Shown here: positions 1-4,752 of the stretch, in pieces
Layout of the letters: every line of letters starts with the position of its first letter
Position numbering within the stretch: the first letter of the stretch is position 1
From: Tannerella sp.
GTDB taxonomy: Bacteria; Bacteroidota; Bacteroidia; Bacteroidales; Tannerellaceae
DNA length: 10,950 bases
Assembly (NCBI GenBank): GCA_031283785.1
Contig: JAITBC010000253.1
Location: 1 to 10,950 of the forward strand
Direction of reading: 5' to 3'
Position numbers and translations under genes: made by a program
Notes under the pieces: generated by a model
The model's input: the letters and a program-made list of their open reading frames with translations, nothing else
What the model was told of the DNA's origin: nothing
The model's database searches: none

Positions 1-19
1 TAATACCTACTTTAATCAT
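1..19 (-). CDS. 5' end of an unidentified gene leaving the window (N-terminus MIKVGI)
   Basis: An ATG at 19-17 on the minus strand opens six codons reading M-I-K-V-G-I before the window ends. It lies about 60 nt downstream of a good Bacteroidota promoter at 88-118, and nothing else between the two would explain that promoter. A start of this form (short beta strand leading towards a glycine-rich turn) is typical of NAD(P)-binding Rossmann proteins. Glyceraldehyde-3-phosphate dehydrogenase and N-acetyl-gamma-glutamyl-phosphate reductase both often begin this way, and in both the next codon would start with A, as seen here. Six residues cannot decide between them or exclude other families. The call rests on promoter position plus the open start. 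Confidence 0.4.
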
Positions 20-87
20 CGTTTAAAATTTTAATAGTGTGAATAAAATTATCTATTATACTTCCTCTTCATATATTTTTTCGGGTG

Positions 88-118
88 CAAAATTACGGTT
101 TATTTGTGATATGTACAA
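88..118 (-). promoter_or_regulatory. Bacteroidota-type promoter reading left
   Basis: On the minus strand the -7 element reads TAATTTTG (95-88), matching TAnnTTTG. A TTG for the -33 element lies at 118-116, 20 nt upstream (usual spacing about 19). Transcription would start near 81 and leave the window after a leader of about 60 nt. It lies downstream of the 143-568 gene, so it serves the gene beginning at 19 and not the small-protein cluster. Confidence 0.55.
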
Positions 119-142
119 TAGAATGAAGAAAAATTTCTTTAA

Positions 143-568
143 TCAGTTCCGGGCAGATTTCTTTTTATTCCCGGCAAATAATTCATAAATCAAAGATTTT
201 GCTTTATTAATGCCCCATGTTATAAGCATTGGTCGAATAATATTCCATGCTGTGGGAATCAGGCTTCGTATGACGGCATAATAAGCCGGCGCGGCAGCGG
301 CGGCGGGAATTTTCAGTCCATTCCGTTTGTAGCTGCCGGTTGTGGCCGCACCTGTTTTTTTACCGGATTTTCCGGGCGGCAACAGCAGGGATGATACGAC
401 GGAAAGGAACACTCCCGCCGCATTGTCGCGCAGGCATGCAAAATCGTCGCCCAGTTTTTTTTCTTTTTTACGGCACTGCGCTTCGATATTCCTTTTGTCG
501 GCAAACAGCTGCTCGACAGGCGAAAGAGGCTTGAGCCGTATTTTCGAATGTTGGTTATGTTGCTTCAT
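143..568 (-). CDS. Small basic protein of unknown function, third gene of the YtxH/holin-like cluster
   Basis: I do not recognise this 141-residue protein as a named family. It has a charged, Lys/Arg-rich N-terminal half (residues 1-45), a short hydrophobic stretch (about 50-64), a Lys/Gly linker, an alanine run (89-94), a second hydrophobic or amphipathic segment (about 96-130) and a lysine-rich tail. This suggests membrane association without a clear signal peptide. The reading frame stays open back to a GTG at 616, which would add 16 residues and overlap the upstream gene by 62 nt. I chose the ATG at 568 because it overlaps by only 14 nt, the usual form of translational coupling. It is co-directional with the holin-like gene and most likely co-transcribed from 1261-1292. 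By position and composition it resembles E. coli YqjK, but that is an analogy and I cannot show homology. Confidence 0.7.
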   Translation of the reverse strand: MKQHNQHSKIRLKPLSPVEQLFADKRNIEAQCRKKEKKLGDDFACLRDNAAGVFLSVVSSLLLPPGKSGKKTGAATTGSYKRNGLKIPAAAAAPAYYAVIRSLIPTAWNIIRPMLITWGINKAKSLIYELFAGNKKKSARN

Positions 569-950
569 TTCCGGAAGTTGCTTTTGTTTCCGCGTCTTTT
601 TTTTGTTTGTCGGCACTGAGCGCCGATATGATTATATTTATAACCCGCAGCCGAATACGCTCCCTGTTAAATATCACCAGCAGGATGAGGATCACGTAAA
701 GCCCTGCCACGATTGCAAAACCGGCGGTTGTGGAATCAAGCTGTTTGCTTAGCAGGAAACCGAAAGCGAGCATGGCGAAGAGGATTGCGAAGAGTATCAG
801 CGCCGACAGTAATAATCCGTACGAGAGGACGGCAAACACTTTGCCGATCCGCTCGTACGCATTTAGTTTGAGGAGTTCGAGTTTCAATTCCGCATACGCG
901 GAAATGTCGTCTTTCAGTTCGCGGAAGATTTCTTCTGCTTCTTTTTCCAT
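555..950 (-). CDS. Phage-holin-family (holin superfamily III / YqjE-like) membrane protein
   Basis: The 131-residue protein has a charged helical N-terminus (1-35), two hydrophobic segments (about 36-67 and 75-95), the second ending at the basic cluster RERIRLR, and a polar Lys/Glu/Thr tail. This layout fits the Pfam Phage_holin_3_6 family, which includes E. coli YqjE. Despite the name, most chromosomal members are housekeeping inner-membrane proteins and not lysis proteins, and no phage gene lies nearby. It starts at an ATG (950-948), 64 nt after the YtxH-like gene ends, and its 3' end overlaps the start of the next small gene. The exact role is unknown; envelope or stress-related membrane function is inferred from the YqjE analogy. 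Confidence 0.8.
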   Translation of the reverse strand: MEKEAEEIFRELKDDISAYAELKLELLKLNAYERIGKVFAVLSYGLLLSALILFAILFAMLAFGFLLSKQLDSTTAGFAIVAGLYVILILLVIFNRERIRLRVINIIISALSADKQKKDAETKATSGNEAT

Positions 951-960
951 TGCTTAAAGG

Positions 961-983
961 CGTTTAGCTTAAACGATTTTTTT
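961..983 (+). other. Hairpin followed by a T-run between the YtxH-like and holin-like genes
   Basis: Arms 961-966 (CGTTTA) and 970-975 (TAAACG) form a perfect 6-bp stem with a 3-nt loop, followed by A and seven Ts (977-983). Read on the plus strand it has the shape of a weak intrinsic terminator, but no plus-strand gene precedes it. Read on the minus strand, the strand of the surrounding genes, the hairpin follows an A-run and ends about 10 nt before the holin-like start codon. There it could affect mRNA stability or translation of that gene. The stem is short and AT-rich, so chance is possible. Confidence 0.3.
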
Positions 984-1014
984 GTTTAGTACTTTGTGTC
1001 TGCTACGCCCGGAT

Positions 1015-1233
1015 TTATTCGGAAGCATCGGCGTCTTCGGAAAGATTTCCGACATTGCCTTTGTATTTGTTTATAGCAGAACTGAACCCTTCTTTCACTT
1101 TCCCGACGAATCCGTTCAGTTCGTCAAGTATCTGCTCTTTTTTGTCCGTTGCGACAAGATAACCGATTGCCGCGCCTACTGCAGCACCTACTACAAGGCC
1201 TAACAGTAATTTTGAATCAATATTACTTTTCAT
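1015..1233 (-). CDS. YtxH domain-containing small membrane protein
   Basis: The 72-residue protein has a short polar start, one membrane helix (about residues 9-28) carrying a glycine zipper with G12, G16, G20 and G24 at four-residue spacing, and a charged helical region (KKEQILDELNGFVGKVKEGF) ending in an acidic tail. This is the usual form of YtxH-like proteins: a single N-terminal Gly/Ala-rich helix followed by an amphipathic soluble helix. YtxH relatives are linked to general stress in Bacillus, but the molecular function is not established. It is the first gene of a minus-strand cluster. The promoter at 1261-1292 gives a leader of roughly 20 nt, so the ATG at 1233 is well supported. Confidence 0.85.
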   Translation of the reverse strand: MKSNIDSKLLLGLVVGAAVGAAIGYLVATDKKEQILDELNGFVGKVKEGFSSAINKYKGNVGNLSEDADASE

Positions 1234-1260
1234 AACACTACAATTTTAAATTTAGCGCTA

Positions 1261-1292
1261 CAAATCTAACAATTTTTTTTGTCGGAACAAAA
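1261..1292 (-). promoter_or_regulatory. Promoter of the YtxH / holin-like / small-protein cluster
   Basis: On the minus strand the -7 element is TAGATTTG (1268-1261), an exact TAnnTTTG match. The -33 element is TTTTG (1292-1288), exactly 19 nt upstream. Transcription should begin near 1255, leaving a short leader of about 20 nt before the ATG at 1233. No strong Shine-Dalgarno sequence is present, as is usual in Bacteroidota. Confidence 0.7.
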
Positions 1293-1331
1293 TTTTCCGC
1301 AGAATATTTTTGAAGTTGTATTATTAAGACG

Positions 1332-1368
1332 CGGATGTCGTGTTGCCGGATGCGGCTGTAAACAGCCG
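1332..1368. repeat. GC-rich inverted repeat with flanking CGGATG direct repeats in the divergent control region
   Basis: CGGCTG (1353-1358) and CAGCCG (1363-1368) form a perfect inverted repeat around TAAA. Two copies of CGGATG (1332-1337 and 1347-1352) lie 15 bp apart just to its left. This GC-rich patch sits in a markedly AT-rich spacer, between the leftward promoter (1261-1292) and the rightward one (1416-1446). It could be an operator for either transcript or a hairpin remnant. No regulator gene is nearby to support a particular role. Confidence 0.35.
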
Positions 1369-1415
1369 GGAAGGGGTCGTTTTTTCATAAAAAAATAAAA
1401 ATGTTTGCGTACACA

Positions 1416-1446
1416 CTTGCAGGATAAAAGAAAAGGTTTAACTTTG
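1416..1446 (+). promoter_or_regulatory. Promoter of the Gfo/Idh/MocA oxidoreductase gene
   Basis: The -7 element TAACTTTG (1439-1446) matches TAnnTTTG exactly, and TTG of the -33 element (1417-1419) is 19 nt upstream. Transcription should begin near 1452, giving an AT-rich leader of about 55 nt before the ATG at 1507. A second TTTG-containing stretch (TAATTTG, 1467-1473) is a poorer match because its internal spacing is one base short. Confidence 0.7.
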
Positions 1447-1474
1447 CGAATGTTTAAAGCAGGATTTAATTTGT

Positions 1475-1499
1475 AATTTAGTAAAAAGAATTTAGTAAA
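1475..1499 (+). repeat. Tandem 11-bp direct repeat in the leader of the oxidoreductase gene
   Basis: AATTTAGTAAA occurs exactly at 1475-1485 and 1489-1499, a 14-nt period, directly upstream of the start codon at 1507 and inside the predicted 5' leader. It may be a low-complexity duplication, or an A-rich translation-enhancing leader such as Bacteroidota use in place of a strong Shine-Dalgarno sequence. Confidence 0.5.
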
Positions 1500-1506
1500 T
1501 AGAGTC

Positions 1507-2922
1507 ATGACAACACGTAGAGATTTTTTAAGAACAGCAACGCTGGCATCAGCGGGTTTTGCAATGGATAGTGTGCGTTTAAACGCATCGAGTTATCGTC
1601 AGATTATCGGAGCGAATGAGAAGGTTAATCTGGCATGTGTAGGTATCGGTTTCCGCGGATCCGAGATAATCAGGGAGTTTGCAAAGACAGGACTGGCAAA
1701 TGTTGTAGCGCTGTGCGACATAGACATGGGCGCCAAACATACGCAGGAGATCATGAGTATGTTTCCCGATGCAGCCCGTTTCAAGGATTTCAGGGTTATG
1801 TTCGAAAAATTCGGGAATAAAATTGACGCCGTATGTGCCGGTATACCCGATTTTGCACATTATCCGGTCGTGATACAGGCTATAAAGGAAGGTAAACATA
1901 TTTATGTTGAAAAGCCGATGTGCCGTACTTTTCTTGAAGGCGAGCTGATGATTGAAGCGGCGAAGAAGCATCCAAAGATTGTTACCCAGATGGGTAATCA
2001 GGGACATTCGGAAGGCAATTATTTCCAGTTTAAAGCGTGGAAAGAGGCCGGGATTATAAAAGATGTAACGGCTGTTACCGCCCATATGAACTCCTCCCGC
2101 CGCTGGCATGTATGGGATTCGCGTATTTTCAAATATCCGGATCCGGAACCGATGCCGGCAGGTATAGACTGGGATACGTGGAACATGGCCGTGCCGTATC
2201 ATGAGTTTAACGAGAGATATCACTACGGGAACTGGCGTTGCTGGTACGACTTGGGGATGGGCGCTTTAGGCGACTGGGGAGCGCATATCGTCGATACGGT
2301 TCACGAGTTTCTGGAACTTGGCCTGCCTTACGAGGTGAATCCGCTGAGGCTGAAGGAGCATAACGATTATTTCTATCCGATGTCTTCGACCCTGCTGTTC
2401 CGTTTTGCCGAGAGAAAGAATATGCCGGCGCTCGATATTACATGGTTCGACGGGCCGGATAATATCCCTCCCGTTCCGGAAGGCTACGGAGTGTCGGAAG
2501 TCGATCCGAATATTCCTCCCGTTGCCGGAGGAAAACTGCAGCCGCTGAAACTTAACCCGGGGAAAGAAATATACAGTAAGACGTTGACGTTCAAGGGCGG
2601 TTCTCACGGTAATACGCTGTCGATTATTCCTGACGAAAAGGCGAAGGAGATGGCGTCGAAATTACCGGATGTGCCGAAATCCCCGTCGAACCACTATGCC
2701 AACTTTTTGCTTGCATGTCAGGGTAAGGAGAAGACGCGTTCGCCGTTTGAGGTTGCCGGTCCGTTAAGTCAGGTATTTTGTCTTGGCGTTATTGCACAGC
2801 GCATGAATACGAAGATCGAGTTTGATGCCGTAAAGAGACAGATTACCAATAATCCGTTTGCAAATGCTTTGTTGGCCGGCGCTCCTCCGCGTTCGGGCTG
2901 GGAAGAATATTACAGGATTTAA
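1507..2922 (+). CDS. Tat-exported Gfo/Idh/MocA-family NAD(P)-dependent oxidoreductase
   Basis: The 471-residue protein begins with a twin-arginine signal (RRDFLR at 4-9, then a weakly hydrophobic Ala-rich stretch). A Rossmann domain starts near residue 40, with the dinucleotide-binding turn G46-I-G48-F-R-G51 and an acidic residue after the second strand (CDID, 70-73). The family EKP motif is at 135-137 with K136, and a D-x-G-x-H-x-x-D motif is at 256-263. By analogy with inositol dehydrogenase, K136, D256 and H260 would be the catalytic Lys/Asp/His. The C-terminal half is longer than in classic 330-350-residue members, as in the large Gfo/Idh proteins of Bacteroidota and Planctomycetes. The family usually oxidises or reduces a sugar or cyclitol hydroxyl; the substrate here is unknown. 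The product probably acts in the periplasm. The gene is monocistronic, between its own promoter and the terminator at 2948-2983. Confidence 0.88.
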   Translation: MTTRRDFLRTATLASAGFAMDSVRLNASSYRQIIGANEKVNLACVGIGFRGSEIIREFAKTGLANVVALCDIDMGAKHTQEIMSMFPDAARFKDFRVMFEKFGNKIDAVCAGIPDFAHYPVVIQAIKEGKHIYVEKPMCRTFLEGELMIEAAKKHPKIVTQMGNQGHSEGNYFQFKAWKEAGIIKDVTAVTAHMNSSRRWHVWDSRIFKYPDPEPMPAGIDWDTWNMAVPYHEFNERYHYGNWRCWYDLGMGALGDWGAHIVDTVHEFLELGLPYEVNPLRLKEHNDYFYPMSSTLLFRFAERKNMPALDITWFDGPDNIPPVPEGYGVSEVDPNIPPVAGGKLQPLKLNPGKEIYSKTLTFKGGSHGNTLSIIPDEKAKEMASKLPDVPKSPSNHYANFLLACQGKEKTRSPFEVAGPLSQVFCLGVIAQRMNTKIEFDAVKRQITNNPFANALLAGAPPRSGWEEYYRI

Positions 2923-2947
2923 AGAGTATAGGCGTTATTGCTTTCAT

Positions 2948-2983
2948 AAGGCTGTCTCCCGATCGCGGGGGGCGGCCTTTTTC
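2948..2983 (+). terminator. Intrinsic terminator of the oxidoreductase gene
   Basis: Arms 2948-2961 and 2966-2979 pair over 14 bp without mismatch (three G-U pairs in the RNA) around the tetraloop ATCG, and the stem runs into five Ts (2978-2982). It begins 25 nt after the stop codon of the plus-strand gene and is a strong Rho-independent terminator for it. Confidence 0.88.
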
Positions 2984-3006
2984 GGGTGTGTACGGTAAAT
3001 TCAGAT

Positions 3007-3048
3007 AAAAAGAGGGCGTCCGGGATTTTTTCAGACACCCTCTTTTTT
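3007..3048 (-). terminator. Intrinsic terminator of the SusC/SusD operon
   Basis: Arms 3007-3020 and 3034-3047 form a 14-bp stem with a 13-nt loop. On the minus strand all pairs form, one as a U-G wobble, and the stem runs into five Ts. On the plus strand the same position is a C-A mismatch, so the structure favours leftward transcripts. It lies 24 nt beyond the stop codon of the last operon gene and may also act as a backup in the opposite direction. Confidence 0.85.
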
Positions 3049-3072
3049 GTTCTTACAGGTTTCGGCTTGTGA

Positions 3073-4719
3073 TTATCGTTCTTTGCTAAGCCTGAAGTTT
3101 GAAAAATAAAATGCCATGTCGCTATCGGGATCTACGCCTTTTTCACCTCCGATATTGAAGACGATAACCCTTGTATGGCGGCTTTCCATGTTGGAAATAT
3201 CGACCGTATACTCGGTCCATTTCTGAAGGTCGGAATCGCTGATGGGATGTGTCGGGTTGCCGTGGTCCCAGTATTCCTGACCGAAATTACTGTTTTCACC
3301 GAACGCCCACATGTGGTTCATGAACCTTATCCAGATGCTTTGGAAGTTTGCGTTAGCGCCGGTCAAGCTGCTTTTCGGCGGAGCGTAAATACGGTATTTG
3401 AAGTATTTATACTCTTTGGCATTGAACCGGTAGTCCGGAGGTACGGCAATGACGATCGACGCGCTTTTCTTTTTCGGTATCGCCTTGAACACGTTCGCCA
3501 GCCCTTCGCCAGCCGGGGCGTCACTTGGGTTTAAGGTGACGACGGTTTCAAAATTACCGTCCTGGACCAACCCGTTCACGATATAGTTATGAGGAATTAA
3601 TACATCGCCGGAAGTTTCCACTACTTCGGCGACGCCGCTTTCGATGTATGGGGCAAGCAGATTGTCAAGTCCCATGGTATTGGGGATATAACGAACCTTC
3701 TTCAGCGTGCCCGATTCCAGCAAATCTTTGAGAACCTGTACGTCGCCGACATCACTTACCTTTGCAATGAAAGCAGATGTTGGCCCGCCTCCGATTTCAC
3801 TTGTCGTATTGTTCCTGTTGTAGGTGTATTTCCTTATCTCGAACAAGTCGCCGCCGGTCAAATCCAGTTCTTCGATATTTGAGAAATAAAATATGTCCTG
3901 GAGGGAGTTTGCGTGTATGGGATAGACCAGTTTCGTAAACTTGGAGGCCGATTCGAAATCAAAACGCGCGAGGCCGTTAGCGATCATGACATCCCGTTCT
4001 GCCGGCGAGAATGTTCCCGTGCTTGCCGGGATGTTCAGGGTCAGGTCTTTTTCCAGCGTAAGCGTGTCCAGTATGGAGGCATTGTTTACTTTGGGCAGGA
4101 TCCGGTACTTCATTTTGACGGCGTACGATTTGCCTGTCTCAAGGTTGCTTACGAAGAATCTGGAATCATTGCCTCTCTCTCCTTTTACAACGTTCCCGTC
4201 GCGGTCGGTATATTCGTAATTCAACCCGTGATAGGTGAGGAGCAGCGAATTCAGACCTGCGGGCCATTCAACGATGGCCGACGACGGGGAAGTCGTGATC
4301 CTCGGCGAACTTATAGTGGTCGATTGCAGGTCGGACGAAGTGAACGGTATAAGTGCGATTTCCTGCGGGACGGATTTATTGTCGAATTCGTCGAGGGTAT
4401 AGATGAAAAACCTGTAGATTTTGGACTGTGTCAATCCCGTTATATTTACCCAGGACACCAACTCGTCGATGACGATTTTTTCATCGTCGTATTCAATAAC
4501 GGTTTTCTTAGCCTTACCCATTTTTATCCGGCTGGAAGGGATGCGTCCTGCTTTCAGCAAGTCGATTTCCACTCTTTCATAACCGATATGGCCGACAATC
4601 GTATCGTATCTGGCGGGATAAACGATTTCTCCGTAATACTTTTCTATTTTGTCGTGCATATTTTCGCATGAAAATAATAAGACGGAGCATGTTATGATAA
4701 AAATTATTTTATATTTCAT
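3073..4719 (-). CDS. DUF4998 surface lipoprotein with LRR-like middle and C-terminal CBM-like domain
   Basis: A 548-residue lipoprotein. The signal peptide (residues 1-17) ends in the lipobox LLFSC with C18 as the lipidated residue. Residues about 18-220 resemble DUF4998 of SusC/D-linked lipoproteins: a start of the KYYGEIVYPARYD type, followed by two beta-rich fibronectin-like modules. Residues about 265-300 contain a leucine-rich-repeat-like strand (IFYFSNIEELDLTGGDLFEI), and 325-365 continues with LKDLLESGTLKKVRYIPN. Residues about 385-545 look like a beta-sandwich (jelly-roll) carbohydrate-binding module ending in the strand FYFSNFRL. No hydrolase motif is visible, so binding of glycan at the cell surface is the likely role, inferred from context. 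It is the last gene of the operon, 33 nt after the preceding stop. DUF4998 assignment is from memory of the family's pattern; the middle and C-terminal assignments are structural guesses. Confidence 0.78.
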   Translation of the reverse strand: MKYKIIFIITCSVLLFSCENMHDKIEKYYGEIVYPARYDTIVGHIGYERVEIDLLKAGRIPSSRIKMGKAKKTVIEYDDEKIVIDELVSWVNITGLTQSKIYRFFIYTLDEFDNKSVPQEIALIPFTSSDLQSTTISSPRITTSPSSAIVEWPAGLNSLLLTYHGLNYEYTDRDGNVVKGERGNDSRFFVSNLETGKSYAVKMKYRILPKVNNASILDTLTLEKDLTLNIPASTGTFSPAERDVMIANGLARFDFESASKFTKLVYPIHANSLQDIFYFSNIEELDLTGGDLFEIRKYTYNRNNTTSEIGGGPTSAFIAKVSDVGDVQVLKDLLESGTLKKVRYIPNTMGLDNLLAPYIESGVAEVVETSGDVLIPHNYIVNGLVQDGNFETVVTLNPSDAPAGEGLANVFKAIPKKKSASIVIAVPPDYRFNAKEYKYFKYRIYAPPKSSLTGANANFQSIWIRFMNHMWAFGENSNFGQEYWDHGNPTHPISDSDLQKWTEYTVDISNMESRHTRVIVFNIGGEKGVDPDSDMAFYFSNFRLSKER

Positions 4720-4752
4720 AGGTCAAAAAATTCTTGTCATTTATATATAAAC

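Noticed and set aside
49..72. Seven-codon leader ORF in the left-edge transcript
   Set aside because: Too short, with no attenuator hairpin or codon bias visible; kept only as a remark and not listed as a gene.
342..752. 136-codon plus-strand ORF opposite the small basic and holin-like genes
   Set aside because: Phe/Ser/Cys-rich translation typical of the reverse complement of Lys-rich genes. The minus-strand frames have the promoter and a sensible membrane topology.
555..950. Holin-like gene as evidence of a prophage
   Set aside because: No endolysin, structural, integrase or attachment sequences nearby. The family is widespread on chromosomes, and its neighbours here are YtxH-type and small basic proteins.
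1266..1508. 80-codon minus-strand ORF across the divergent spacer
   Set aside because: It covers both promoters and the inverted repeat, has a Phe/Lys/Cys-rich composition expected of translated AT-rich DNA, and resembles no protein.
1507..2922. Oxidoreductase as a GH109 glycosidase (alpha-N-acetylgalactosaminidase)
   Set aside because: GH109 enzymes share the Rossmann fold and NAD dependence, but I do not see their usual Thr-His-Gly-type active-site segment. Instead there is the D-x-G-x-H-x-x-D motif of ordinary dehydrogenases.
3913..4671. 252-codon plus-strand ORF opposite the DUF4998 gene
   Set aside because: It is antisense to a clear lipoprotein gene and has no domain-like pattern, promoter or plausible start signal. 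Long antisense frames are common opposite genes of this composition.
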